Shown here piece by piece: positions 1 to 9,958 of a stretch of DNA of 64,000 bases. Origin of the DNA: Nitrososphaerota archaeon. GTDB lineage: Archaea; Thermoproteota; Nitrososphaeria; Nitrososphaerales; Nitrosopumilaceae. The position numbers and the translations under genes are program-made. A model generated the notes under the pieces. It was not told the origin of the DNA. It did not search any database and saw only the letters and a list, made by a program, of their open reading frames with translations. Numbering within the stretch: position 1 is the stretch's first letter; every line of letters begins with the position of its first letter. The DNA lies in the NCBI GenBank assembly GCA_028867735.1, contig JAGWFW010000002.1:1-64000 (forward strand), read 5' to 3'.

Positions 1-822
1 CACTCCGAGCCCTGACCCTACTCCTGCCATGCCTCCTGGATTTTTGGCAGCGTCAGTCAGTGCTTGGCCTGCCTGGTACTGGAGGTAGTTGACTCCTAGA
101 ACGGACATTTGGGATTTTGTATCAATTGCCTTTTGAACCTCTTCTGGGAGGCTTATTGTAAGTCCTGATATCTTGTTAATCTCAACTCCATACTGGCCAA
201 AATTAGTTGATGCGTTGGCAAGTACGACCTGTTCGATATTTTGAAGGTTGGCGGCAAGTTCTGTCACCTTCAGGCCATTGTCCTTCATCTTTCCTACCGC
301 ATTGAATACCAGCAGAATCATCTGTTCTTTGAGCCTTGATTCAATGTCATCCGATGTCTGGGCAGCAAAAGTACCGACAAACTGGTTGACAAAGTTTTCC
401 GGTTGGGATATCTTCCACCTGTACTCTCCAAAGATTCGAAGATTTACTATGCCAAAGACGGGGTCGACAAACTGGTATGGCTGGGCCGAGCCAAATTTCC
501 CGTCAATGTATCTGTTCTGTAGATAGTATACCTCTGCAGCTTGCTGGACACCTGTAAAGAATTTTAAAAGACCGCCAACTATTGGCGCGTTAAAATCGGT
601 CAGGGCATATCTGTTTGGCTTGTCAAAATACGTCAGTACTTTTCCGTCCCTGAAAAACGCTGCAATCTCGTCTTCTCTTACTACAATGTTGTCGTTTAGT
701 CTTATCAGTCGCGGAACCTTCCACATGATGTTTCCCTCCTTGTACTGGGAATCCCATTCTATTGTGGTGGAACCAACGACACTTCCTCCGCCAAAGTCTG
801 GATCTTTTTTATGTCCGAACAT
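1..822 (-). CDS. SPFH/band-7 domain (virion core protein-like) protein, partial, runs off window start
   Basis: Reverse complement from ATG at 822 reads MFGHKKDPDFGGGSVVSTTIEWDSQYKEGNIMWKVPRLIRLNDNIVVREDE...FFRDGKVLTYFDKPNRYALTDFN... open to position 1; not in the supplied ORF track. Confidence 0.75.
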   Translation of the reverse strand, partial: MFGHKKDPDFGGGSVVGSTTIEWDSQYKEGNIMWKVPRLIRLNDNIVVREDEIAAFFRDGKVLTYFDKPNRYALTDFNAPIVGGLLKFFTGVQQAAEVYYLQNRYIDGKFGSAQPYQFVDPVFGIVNLRIFGEYRWKISQPENFVNQFVGTFAAQTSDDIESRLKEQMILLVFNAVGKMKDNGLKVTELAANLQNIEQVVLANASTNFGQYGVEINKISGLTISLPEEVQKAIDTKSQMSVLGVNYLQYQAGQALTDAAKNPGGMAGVGSGLGV

Positions 823-871
823 CTATGCTTCACTTTTTGTCTTTCGTGTTATTATCATTTTCATTTATCAT

Positions 872-1429
872 CTATTTTGTTACCAGTATGTTTTCAACCG
901 ATTCAAGTCTTTGTTTCCAAGCGTGCTTAAAGTCTTCGAGCATTGGGCCAATCTTTGCGACAATTGCCTGCGCTGTTGCTGTTCCTGATGTATAGTCTCC
1001 AAGCGAACTTGTAATTGTGGAAAAGATCTGCTCTGCACTGTTTACAAAATTATAATCATATTCATACAACTTGTTTAGCGTACTCTCGTCTATCCTGATA
1101 TTTGGTGAAATTCCTGCAGATCCTTGCTGAGAGTGAAACACCTCGCCAGATATCTGCTGCAACTGTGAAATGGTTGAACCTATCGAAGTAAGACTGTTAA
1201 AATCCCCCTTGTCTGCCATTGCTTTTCTTATCATCTCAAGCTTGCTTTTTGCACCATCTAGCCTGTCAAATACCTGCTTTCTGAGAAGTTCATCTGCAGC
1301 TCTAATGTCCTCAAGCTTACGGTATTCTTTGAGCCCTGGTATGACAAGCTGCAGTTTTTTCAAAAAGCCTCGGCTTTCAGCTACCTTGTCTCTTAGGTCT
1401 GGACTATTTCCTGACATGTGTGACACCAT
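872..1429 (-). CDS. Hypothetical helical protein upstream of the SPFH gene
   Basis: 185 aa ORF, same strand and adjacent to SPFH gene. Confidence 0.7.
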   Translation of the reverse strand: MVSHMSGNSPDLRDKVAESRGFLKKLQLVIPGLKEYRKLEDIRAADELLRKQVFDRLDGAKSKLEMIRKAMADKGDFNSLTSIGSTISQLQQISGEVFHSQQGSAGISPNIRIDESTLNKLYEYDYNFVNSAEQIFSTITSSLGDYTSGTATAQAIVAKIGPMLEDFKHAWKQRLESVENILVTK

Positions 1430-1501
1430 ATGATATAATATTGCTTAAGTATTGCGTAACAAAATTAGTGTTAGGCTCTTTGAAAGGATTTGTCATTGAC
1501 A

Positions 1502-2275
1502 TCAAACTATGATTATGCCATTTGAGACAAGCCACTGTATTCCCTTGACAAAGTCCTGGTCCCCGACTTGTCCGTCTGACCACCACTTGGCAGTGTTCTT
1601 CACCCATGATGGAATCTGATGTGCCCCGTTTGTTGCAGAAGAGTTTGACTGTGTTGGTATCTGCATTATTCCCTGTTGTATTAGATACTGTATTCCCTTG
1701 ACAAAATCTTGGTCTCCGACCTGACCGCTAGCCCACCATCCGGCAGTTTTTTTCACCCATGAGGGAATCATTATGTTCTGAGTGCTGTTTTGTGGAGATG
1801 TTGTATTGGAATTTGGCGGTGGATTTGAGTTTGATGAACTGCCACTAAGATCAACAGTAAACGTTGCTGTTTCCGGTGGAATTGGATTGAATAATATTCC
1901 GTCAACCTCTACAATTACCTGGTATTTTGCAGCGTCTGGGAATTGACACTCGAAGTTGGTGATTGCTGCTGGATCTCCAATATGTTTGGCTCCGGTTCCA
2001 CATATCTGATTGTCTCCCTCCATTACAGACACTTTGTAATCTATGTGCTTCAGAAGCTGGTGAGTTGATTTATCAATAAAATTTATCATAAGATACGTGT
2101 CGCTATTAAGGGTTGGATTGGCAGGGTTGGTTGAAAATCCAATATCTAAAGTACCTCCGCTGGTGGGTTGTACGACCTGATCCGCATGAGCGGGAATCAT
2201 AACGACTACAACTAGCGCCAAAAGTCCAAGATAGATTGTTAGTTTACTCTTGGATGGAAAATTGCTGCCTTTCAT
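1502..2275 (-). CDS. Secreted protein with two C-terminal SWVK..WW..GQVGDQDFVKGIQ repeats
   Basis: 257 aa, N-terminal signal-like hydrophobic segment, two tandem ~40-aa repeats. Confidence 0.8.
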   Translation of the reverse strand: MKGSNFPSKSKLTIYLGLLALVVVVMIPAHADQVVQPTSGGTLDIGFSTNPANPTLNSDTYLMINFIDKSTHQLLKHIDYKVSVMEGDNQICGTGAKHIGDPAAITNFECQFPDAAKYQVIVEVDGILFNPIPPETATFTVDLSGSSSNSNPPPNSNTTSPQNSTQNIMIPSWVKKTAGWWASGQVGDQDFVKGIQYLIQQGIMQIPTQSNSSATNGAHQIPSWVKNTAKWWSDGQVGDQDFVKGIQWLVSNGIIIV

Positions 2276-2409
2276 ATCTTATCTTGTTTCAGACTGTATA
2301 TAAAAAAACTGTAACAAGGGTACGCATCACTTTTAAACTCAGATCAGGCAGTTTGCTAAAAAGATTCAAAAATTCATCCGATCATTTCTATTTGTACAAA
2401 GGACAAGAG

Positions 2410-3690
2410 ATGATAATTCGAAATTTCAAGCAACTCGCATCGGATAGTGATAAAAAACTGGCATTGAAAATTATTGAACGGGGTCTTGCAGCTGCTATGC
2501 CAAAAGATTCGCTTGACAGAATTGTCAGATTCTCGCACCTGCAAATAGGACGCAAAAGGTTGTCTCTCGGAGAATATGGCCGTATCCATGTAGTTGCCAT
2601 TGGCAAGTCGGCAGATCTGATGACAAAAGTAGTGGATTCTCGTACCAGACTACACGGCGGAATTGTGGTGATCCCCCGCAGCACACATTCCATGGTTAGC
2701 GGGAAAAAATTCACAGTATTACAGTCAAGCCATCCGATTCCAACTGCAAAAAGCGTCATTGCAGCAAGGAAGATTGTTGGCTTTCTCAAGTCACTTGACA
2801 CGACAGATCTTGTCATCTTTCTGATCTCTGGCGGTGCATCATCACTTGTCACGCTTCCTGATGGGATATCGCTAAAAGACAAACGACTGGTAACTGATCT
2901 CTTGTTAAAGTCTGGGGCAAACATACGTGAGGTTAACTGCGTAAGAAAGCATCTCTCTCAGGTAAAAGGAGGAAGACTAGTCGAATCACTTCGATGCAGC
3001 GCAGTATCCCTTGTAATGTCTGACGTGGTAGGGGACGATCTCTCCGTGATTGCCTCTGGAATCACGTATTGTGACAGGTCGACTTTTTCAGACGCAAAAA
3101 AAGTCCTGTTAAAATATGATCGCAAAAATCTTGTCCCAAAACCTGTCTGGAAAAGGATTGTTCTTGGAACCAGGGGTGCAATACCAGAGACGCCAAAAAA
3201 ACCAAGGATCGAAAATTATGTGATATCTACAAACAAGACGTGCATTCATACGATGGAAAAATATGCAAAAAAACTCGGGTTTACCACAAAAACAGTCTGG
3301 CCCTTGGAAGGGAATGTGAAATCGGCTGCGTCAAAACTCTTGCGACATTTTCCAAGCCCGAATTCATGCATTGTTTTTGGAGGGGAGACTACTGTCGCAG
3401 TTGAGGGAAAAGGAAAGGGGGGAAGAAATCAAGAACTTGTCCTGAATCTGATGAAAAAACTAAAAGATCGAAAAGAAAAAGTGATTGTTGTATCTGTTGG
3501 CACCGACGGAATTGATGGAAATACGTGCGCGGCAGGCGCAATTGCAGATTCTGCAGTGCAACCAAAATCTGCAGATGCATATCTGGACCAGAATAACTCG
3601 CATTGTTATTTTAAAAAATACGGAGGAGTAATTTTCACGGGTCCTACCCACACCAACCTGATGGATATTGGCCTGATCCTACGCAAGTAA
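2410..3690 (+). CDS. Glycerate 2-kinase (MOFRL family)
   Basis: ISGGASSL, GGETTV, GGRNQE and GTDGIDG motifs; internal ATG at 2410 preferred over 2236, which overlaps the divergent gene. Confidence 0.85.
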   Translation: MIIRNFKQLASDSDKKLALKIIERGLAAAMPKDSLDRIVRFSHLQIGRKRLSLGEYGRIHVVAIGKSADLMTKVVDSRTRLHGGIVVIPRSTHSMVSGKKFTVLQSSHPIPTAKSVIAARKIVGFLKSLDTTDLVIFLISGGASSLVTLPDGISLKDKRLVTDLLLKSGANIREVNCVRKHLSQVKGGRLVESLRCSAVSLVMSDVVGDDLSVIASGITYCDRSTFSDAKKVLLKYDRKNLVPKPVWKRIVLGTRGAIPETPKKPRIENYVISTNKTCIHTMEKYAKKLGFTTKTVWPLEGNVKSAASKLLRHFPSPNSCIVFGGETTVAVEGKGKGGRNQELVLNLMKKLKDRKEKVIVVSVGTDGIDGNTCAAGAIADSAVQPKSADAYLDQNNSHCYFKKYGGVIFTGPTHTNLMDIGLILRK

Positions 3691-4062
3691 AGCAGACGCC
3701 TTGTTGTTTTTCTGATCAATTGTCTGGTATTTGATCACAAGCCTTCGCTGATCTATTAATTGCCGAATGAATCCAACCCGAGCACTCACAAATGGATCGA
3801 TGATCGTCTTATTTTTTGCAAGATGTTCGAACATTGACTTGAGATCAAGCATGACATTTACTATATCCCCATTTTTTATTATGAACCTTCCAATGCTCCA
3901 AAAAATACCCACATGCAGTGCAACGTATTTTGATTGTTCAACTGATATCTTTTCATAATAATCTTCAATGTGAATCCTGGTTTGATCTGATCTTGTTTCA
4001 TTGTTCTCAATTGTCCACGAGATCTTTTTTGTGTCTCCGTCAAAATAATATGTGTGCTCCAT
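3679..4062 (-). CDS. Hypothetical protein
   Basis: 127 aa ORF between convergent/divergent neighbours. Confidence 0.6.
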   Translation of the reverse strand: MEHTYYFDGDTKKISWTIENNETRSDQTRIHIEDYYEKISVEQSKYVALHVGIFWSIGRFIIKNGDIVNVMLDLKSMFEHLAKNKTIIDPFVSARVGFIRQLIDQRRLVIKYQTIDQKNNKASALLA

Positions 4063-4138
4063 ATGTCAATCAAAAAGGTGTTGATTGTCTATATATTTTG
4101 AATATACAACTGAATAACAAAAATAAAAACTTGTTTTC

Positions 4139-4345
4139 GTGCTAGAAGCCAATTCATTCTTCACAAATATGGTGGATGAGTTGGTCGAGTTCTCGGCGTA
4201 CGATCCTGAACTTGCAGAAGGTCTCAAATGGATTGACAGCGAGGCTCAAAAACGAGGAATAACTTTTTACGAGATGGTCTTTCACGTTCTGCATAGGTAT
4301 GATGTAGACACTCGTGCAAAGGACTGGCTTGCTAAAAGAAATTAA
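4139..4345 (+). CDS. Small hypothetical protein, paralogous to 7854..8087
   Basis: 68 aa; shares E-x-x-x-x-GI[ST]FY[ED]M motif with the downstream paralog. Confidence 0.6.
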   Translation: MLEANSFFTNMVDELVEFSAYDPELAEGLKWIDSEAQKRGITFYEMVFHVLHRYDVDTRAKDWLAKRN

Positions 4346-4414
4346 ATCAGACTTTTCCAAATACGTAAATCGATCGCAAAATAATCTTTAAAATTATCTG
4401 AACAATAGGCCTAT

Positions 4415-4870
4415 GTGACGAAGAGATTTAACAAAGCCCCGAAAAAACTGTTTGACAAATTTTCATCATATTTTCCGCACTCTACGGTAGACGTCGTGAT
4501 ACGAAAGAACACCTCTTTCATCCTAGCTAAAAGGACCATTCTGCCGTACAAAAACAAATGGAACCTGCCTGGCGGGATTGTATTCAAGACAGAAAAACTA
4601 TCTGATGCGGCAAAAAAAGTGGCAAAAGAAGAGCTCAATCTTGCAGTCAAATTAGGGGGTTTCTTGGAGTCTATGAGAATCCAATACGCTCAAGACACGA
4701 TATATCGCATGTATTTCTTGCATCTGTTGTAGTGGGAACCATAGTTGCGAGATTTTCAGAGCAGCGACGTCAGGTTATTCAAGAATCCACCTCGTGACAT
4801 GGTGCCATACCAGAAAAAGATACTGCACGATGCAGATTCTGTTCTCAGGAAAAGATCAATGAAGAGCTGA
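4415..4870 (+). pseudogene. NUDIX hydrolase, frameshifted
   Basis: First frame has Nudix-box-like GGIVFKTEKLSDAAKKVAKEELNL and stops at 4732; continuation appears in two other frames (DISHVFLASVVVGTIVARF; FQSSDVRLFKNPPRDMVPYQKKILHDADSVLRKRSMKS*). Confidence 0.65.
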
Positions 4871-5038
4871 GCAAATGTCACCAAATATGTCTGGGTTATA
4901 CTGCCCTGCATACTGTTTGATGCTGGTACTGGGGGGAATTATCTTGCAGATTACATGCGGGATGAGAAAATCCGCCATGACAAAAACACCTATGAGCAAA
5001 CCACCGACCAAAATTATGATGCCAAAAGGTACCTTCAT
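4856..5038 (-). CDS. Small membrane protein
   Basis: MKVPFGIIILVGGLLIGVFVMADFLIPHVICKIIPPSTSIKQYAGQYNPDIFGDICSALH; ATG internal to the 121 aa ORF, avoids the overlap with citrate synthase. Confidence 0.4.
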   Translation of the reverse strand: MKVPFGIIILVGGLLIGVFVMADFLIPHVICKIIPPSTSIKQYAGQYNPDIFGDICSALH

Positions 5039-5090
5039 AGCTTGGCAGTGTATCCGGCCTGTATAATAATCATTTAACTGATTTTTAATT

Positions 5091-6263
5091 TCAAGTCGGC
5101 ACCAGTCTTTTCTCAATTGGTATGTATTCGCAGCCTGACGGGCCGCAATATTTTCCAACGTAGACTGCTTTTGGCCTGTATAGCATTGGTTTTGGCTGTG
5201 CCTCTGCAAATTTTTCTTCAATCACATGGGCTGTCCATCCTGCAGTTCGTGAAATTGCAAAGATTGGCGTGTTAAGGTCCATCGGTATGCCGAGCATGTA
5301 ATATGTTGAGGCACTGTACAAGTCAACATTTGGAAAAATGTCAGAGCCCTTTACTTTTTTCATCTCCTCTTCTGTAACGTCTTCGACCTTTTTTGTAATT
5401 TTATACCATGGCTGCCCTGTCTTCTCTGATAACCTGCGCGACAGCTCCCTTAGAACCTCGGCCCTTGGGTCAAATGTCTTGTATACTGCATGACCCATTC
5501 CCATTATTCTTCCGCCTTTTGCAAGCTTTTCTTTTATTACCGACTCGACCCTGTCCTCTGTATGTATCTCTAAAAGCATCTTCATTACCTGAAAGTTTGC
5601 CCCGCCGTGAAGCTCTCCACTTAGCGCACCAATTGCAGCGCTCACTGCTGCATACATGTGGGCTCGAGTAGAGGCAACCTCCCTTGCGGCAAACGTAGAT
5701 GCGTTGAAGCTATGCTCTGCATGCAAAATCAAACATATGTCAAAGATCCTGGCAATTTCCGAATCAGGCTCTTTTCCTGTAAGCATGTAAAGAAAGTTTC
5801 CTGCATGCCCAAGCTTGGTTGATGGATGAATGACCTCTTTTCCATTTCTGATTCGGTCCCAATATGCTATGACTATTGGAATCTTTGAGATTAGATCAAT
5901 TGCCCTGTTGTAGTTTGCATGTCTGTAGTCCCCTTTTTCCTTGTCATATGCTGCCAGCTCTGATATGCGGGACTGGATGACATCCATTGGGTTGGCAGTT
6001 TTTGGAAGGTGCTGCAGGTTTTTTTCCACGTCGTCTGGTATATTTCGAACCTCGACTAGCCTGCTTGCAAAATCCGATAAAATTTTTTCAGTAGGCAGGT
6101 CGTCGTTGAGAAGAAGACAGGCAGTCTCCTCAAAATTTGATTTTTTTACAAGATCCAAGATATCGTATCCCCTATAGATCAGCTTGCCATTGATCCCGTC
6201 TATTGCACAAATCTTTGTATCGGCAACCTCGATATTGCGAAGTCCGATGTTCTTTGTCTCCAC
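5091..6263 (-). CDS. Citrate synthase
   Basis: GKLIYRGYDI, LILHAEHSFNASTF, GALHGG-like GELHGGAN, MGMGHAVYKTFDPRA, TAGWTAHVIEE motifs; GTG start at 6263 preferred, ORF extends to 6332. Confidence 0.92.
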   Translation of the reverse strand: METKNIGLRNIEVADTKICAIDGINGKLIYRGYDILDLVKKSNFEETACLLLNDDLPTEKILSDFASRLVEVRNIPDDVEKNLQHLPKTANPMDVIQSRISELAAYDKEKGDYRHANYNRAIDLISKIPIVIAYWDRIRNGKEVIHPSTKLGHAGNFLYMLTGKEPDSEIARIFDICLILHAEHSFNASTFAAREVASTRAHMYAAVSAAIGALSGELHGGANFQVMKMLLEIHTEDRVESVIKEKLAKGGRIMGMGHAVYKTFDPRAEVLRELSRRLSEKTGQPWYKITKKVEDVTEEEMKKVKGSDIFPNVDLYSASTYYMLGIPMDLNTPIFAISRTAGWTAHVIEEKFAEAQPKPMLYRPKAVYVGKYCGPSGCEYIPIEKRLVPT

Positions 6264-6403
6264 CTGTGTAATATTGAGAAAAATGTGTATTAAATTATTA
6301 CTACAAATGGAAAACTTTGATTCCGAGGGCAAATCAATGATTGCTCTTAAGGGTATTTTTTGTATAAAATGGCACCAGAACGGAGAAAAAAGCTGATTTG
6401 AAT

Positions 6404-7519
6404 CTACTTTATTATGTGGTTTTGTGACAGATACTGCATGATATCAGCAAACTCTTCTTTTGATATCTCTCCATTCAAAACCCACAGAGCTGGTTTTTGA
6501 ACCCATGGTGGTATGTTGCTGCCTTTGGCATCAAAATCATCCAGTAGTTCTTCAGTCCCGTTTTGATCTGCTGGGTACATGAGCCAGTTTGCCAAATCGT
6601 CTGAAATAGCTGCGGGGTCATCTTTTTGCAGCAAACCCAGCATGACACTGCTCGTAAGAAGTTTGTATTCTGGATAACAGTTTAGCATGATGAAGTGTTT
6701 TTTATGATAAAAATCCCAGTCAGCACATGCTACGTCATATTCATACTCTGAGTTGTCACCTTTCCAGTCAAACCCATTTTTGATCGAGGTGTTCGGATAT
6801 CCATGGCCCCGTACCAGAGTTATTGTGTTATTGTCATAGTTTGCCGATACCTGTGCATAGAGTGCATTTGGATAGAGAAAGATAACGTTCTGGTGGGAGG
6901 TTATGGCGTCAAATTCTTTTTTTGTGACATATTCGTTGTGTAACACTATGACTCGTTTGTACTGCTTCAAGATATCTGGATTCTTGTCAACATCCTCGTC
7001 TTTAACATAGGGGTAATCAAGTAATTTTAGTATCCATGCTCCGGCGATGCTTGACGCTTGTAATCCATTCACCTTATCTGGTATTGGAACGGTAAGGCAG
7101 CTAGAGTCGCATTGTTTTCTGTAATAATCGTAGAAACCATGTGTGCCATATGCGGCCTGCGTAAAGCTTGGATAAATGAATACTGTATCCTTTGGTTTGT
7201 CATACAGTCCTATACTGTGATAAAACGCATCAAGTTCTGGTTTGAGTGATAGTGAAAATGAGACTTGATTTCCTTGGTTGTCATAGGTTGGTACTACATT
7301 GAAGAGCATCTGGCTTGAAGGAATTTCCAATTTCTGCATATGACCTTCCGAGTTTGAAATTATTTCAAGACTGTCAGAGGAATTCTGCAAATTTGTAATT
7401 GAGGAAGTTCCACCAGAATCATTGCTGTCTTGTGCTTGGGCAACATGAGACGTTGCCAAATACATTACCGCAAGGAAAAGAACTAGAGAAATCCCTATTT
7501 TGCTCTCGTACAACCCCAT
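6404..7519 (-). CDS. Secreted protein with a C-terminal SWVK-type repeat (IPPWVQKPALWVLNGEISKEEFADIMQYL)
   Basis: 371 aa, N-terminal hydrophobic signal, repeat-like C-terminus. Confidence 0.75.
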   Translation of the reverse strand: MGLYESKIGISLVLFLAVMYLATSHVAQAQDSNDSGGTSSITNLQNSSDSLEIISNSEGHMQKLEIPSSQMLFNVVPTYDNQGNQVSFSLSLKPELDAFYHSIGLYDKPKDTVFIYPSFTQAAYGTHGFYDYYRKQCDSSCLTVPIPDKVNGLQASSIAGAWILKLLDYPYVKDEDVDKNPDILKQYKRVIVLHNEYVTKKEFDAITSHQNVIFLYPNALYAQVSANYDNNTITLVRGHGYPNTSIKNGFDWKGDNSEYEYDVACADWDFYHKKHFIMLNCYPEYKLLTSSVMLGLLQKDDPAAISDDLANWLMYPADQNGTEELLDDFDAKGSNIPPWVQKPALWVLNGEISKEEFADIMQYLSQNHIIK

Positions 7520-7853
7520 TCACGTTTAGATATGAGATGATTTTATATGTTGTTGAGGATTGGGCATAATTCAAACCTCTTTTACTACAATGACAAGTCT
7601 GTTTAATAGAATGATCTAAGTTTTGTATTGATTTTCTCTGACAAAGCTTCAAATCAGAACACTCTGGTTAGGCAAGCCCTCGGTCCAACACTATCCAAAA
7701 GTGTGTATCAGGTGAAAAAACAACCACACAACTGTAAAAGTTTTACATAAGAACATAACTATCGCTAAGAGCTGAAAATGGTAAAAAATTAAGCAGTTGG
7801 TCTAATCTAACAACTATGATGTATATAGCAAAATTTTCAATGAATTGTTTAAA

Positions 7854-8087
7854 ATGGTTCAACTGGAAGAAGATTTCATAAAGCTAGTAGACAGTTTCGT
7901 GGTGGAAACAAAGGATCCGAAAATCTTGGCCGAGATATCACAGCTTGACGAGGAATCAAGACTGCTTGGAATCTCGTTTTATGACATGTATTGTGTGATA
8001 GTCCAAGACGGGACAAAACACAAATCTCTTGTCTCAGAGTTTAAGACCTACATGAACCTCAAAAAACCTGCGACTTTTGCAGTCTAG
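7854..8087 (+). CDS. Small hypothetical protein, paralog of 4139..4345
   Basis: ATG at 7854; ESRLLGISFYDMY motif. Confidence 0.65.
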   Translation: MVQLEEDFIKLVDSFVVETKDPKILAEISQLDEESRLLGISFYDMYCVIVQDGTKHKSLVSEFKTYMNLKKPATFAV

Positions 8088-8148
8088 ATCAAAATTGAAA
8101 ACATTGCCGTTTTTGGTTTAAATGAGGGTGTTTCCGCCTTGTTAATTC

Positions 8149-9129
8149 TTGGCAAGAACAAAAGTTGTCTGTATTTCTCACAAGGAAGATGCCGATGGCA
8201 TAGGCGCGGCATCGCTGATAAGACAGGCCTTTGGCGGGGATACAAGACTTGTCGATTACCCTGGACTCATGACAGAGCTTGAGCAGCTACGAAATGACGA
8301 CTCGATAAAAACAGTATACATATGCGACCTGGGATTGAGCAAGACAAACCAAGACCAATTCGTTGATCTCTTAAAAGATTTGAGGAAAAAACACGTTGCC
8401 GTGACCTACATTGACCATCACGACTTGGAAGACAACATAAAGAAAAAAATCCAATCCCTAAAGGTCAAACTGATTCATACTATAAACGAGTGTACCACAG
8501 TCCAAGTCTACGATGCATTCAAGTCAAAACTAAACGATCACAGTTCTCTGATTGCTGCATGTTCTGCAGTTACAGATTACATGGAAGACAGGCCAATCGG
8601 CTCAAAACTATTACAAAGATTTGACAGGCAATTCATTCTGCTAGAGGCAACAGTTCTCACCTTTACCATCGTGAGCCATCAAAAGGATAGCGAATACCTG
8701 CTGTATCTTGTAGAGGAGCTCAGCCAACTAAAATATCCGCATGACATTCCAAATACTTTTGAATTTGCCCGCATACAGGCTGAAAGAATTTCCGGGGTCA
8801 TTCAAAAAGTCAAGGATAACATGAAGAAGATGAAAAATCTGGCATACATGGAGGTCACAGATTCCGGAGCAAGCATGGTTGTGAATTTTGTACTGGGTCT
8901 TTCAGGAAAAGACGTCGGAGTGTCATACAAGTTCAGAGAGGAAAAGGGAATCTATGCGGTGTCGATAAGGGGCTCAAAATCCTGCAAACTGCATCTTGGA
9001 AGGATTGTCAACCAGCTTGCGACAGATCTTGGCGGTTCAGGGGGAGGACACGACAAGGCATGCGGTGCGGTCATACCAAAAGAGAAAATCTCCCAGTTTA
9101 TAAAAAAATTCAATTCTAAGATTGACTGA
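8149..9129 (+). CDS. DHH family phosphoesterase
   Basis: SHKEDADGIGAA, TYIDHHD and C-terminal GGSGGGHDKACGA motifs. Confidence 0.88.
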   Translation: MARTKVVCISHKEDADGIGAASLIRQAFGGDTRLVDYPGLMTELEQLRNDDSIKTVYICDLGLSKTNQDQFVDLLKDLRKKHVAVTYIDHHDLEDNIKKKIQSLKVKLIHTINECTTVQVYDAFKSKLNDHSSLIAACSAVTDYMEDRPIGSKLLQRFDRQFILLEATVLTFTIVSHQKDSEYLLYLVEELSQLKYPHDIPNTFEFARIQAERISGVIQKVKDNMKKMKNLAYMEVTDSGASMVVNFVLGLSGKDVGVSYKFREEKGIYAVSIRGSKSCKLHLGRIVNQLATDLGGSGGGHDKACGAVIPKEKISQFIKKFNSKID

Positions 9130-9601
9130 TCTCGGCTACCAAGTCTATCTCTACTGTGGAATTTAGGGGAAGACTTGCAGCTCCTACTGCAATTCTTGAA
9201 TGTCTTCCCTTTTCTCCAAATATCTCAAACAACAGGTCTGATGCCGCGTTGATAATTTTTGGCTGCTCAAAAAAGTCACCTGCACTGTTTACAAAGCCTG
9301 ACATTCTGACAATCCTTGAGACCCTGTCCAGGTTTCCAACCTCTGTCTTGAGCTGGGACAGCACGTTTATGATACAGAGCTTGGCTGCCTGCTGTGCGAT
9401 ATCTATTGAAACGTCAGTCGGAACTTTTCCCTGAAACTCTACTTTGCCCTCTCTGACTGGAATCTGTCCTGAGACAAACACCAGGTTTCCTGTTCGCACA
9501 ACCGGTATGTAAGAGCCCGCGGGCTTTGGAGGGGTGGGAAGCGAGATGTTCAGCAAGGCAAGTTTCTCGTCAATCATGATTTTGCTTATTTTGTGAATCA
9601 T
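9116..9601 (-). CDS. RidA/YjgF family protein
   Basis: GNLVFVSGQIPV ... SRIAVGAASLPLNSTVEIDLVAE. Confidence 0.85.
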   Translation of the reverse strand: MIHKISKIMIDEKLALLNISLPTPPKPAGSYIPVVRTGNLVFVSGQIPVREGKVEFQGKVPTDVSIDIAQQAAKLCIINVLSQLKTEVGNLDRVSRIVRMSGFVNSAGDFFEQPKIINAASDLLFEIFGEKGRHSRIAVGAASLPLNSTVEIDLVAEISQS

Positions 9602-9641
9602 TTAACTTTATGTTGATATATGGTACGAGGAAAATCTGACT

Positions 9642-9878
9642 GTGGAAATATCGCATGGCAAGAAGATGAAAAAAGATCTGGATGTCATGGAGTCAAGACT
9701 TGATGCACTGGAGGCCTCGTCTGACGACAGGTACCAAAAGTCTATGATAAGCGTCCTCAAAGGTCTGACCGAAAACCAAAAGCATCTTGTAGACGAATTT
9801 GAGCACTTGAAAAAGGCAATAGACCTACTCACACTTGAGATATTCAAAGTAGAAAAAAGACTTGATTTGGAACAGTAA
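9642..9878 (+). CDS. Small coiled-coil hypothetical protein
   Basis: 79 aa charged helical ORF in intergenic space. Confidence 0.55.
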   Translation: MEISHGKKMKKDLDVMESRLDALEASSDDRYQKSMISVLKGLTENQKHLVDEFEHLKKAIDLLTLEIFKVEKRLDLEQ

Positions 9879-9958
9879 AACCAAAAAACTCGTCCAAGTC
9901 TAGGGCTTGGTGGTTTATTAATAAAGATTAAATTCAGCCGCTATTTTTTGGACAACAA

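Noticed and set aside
2236-2409. N-terminal extension of the glycerate kinase ORF
   Set aside because: Extension overlaps the divergent secreted-protein gene and lacks family-like sequence; internal ATG at 2410 preferred
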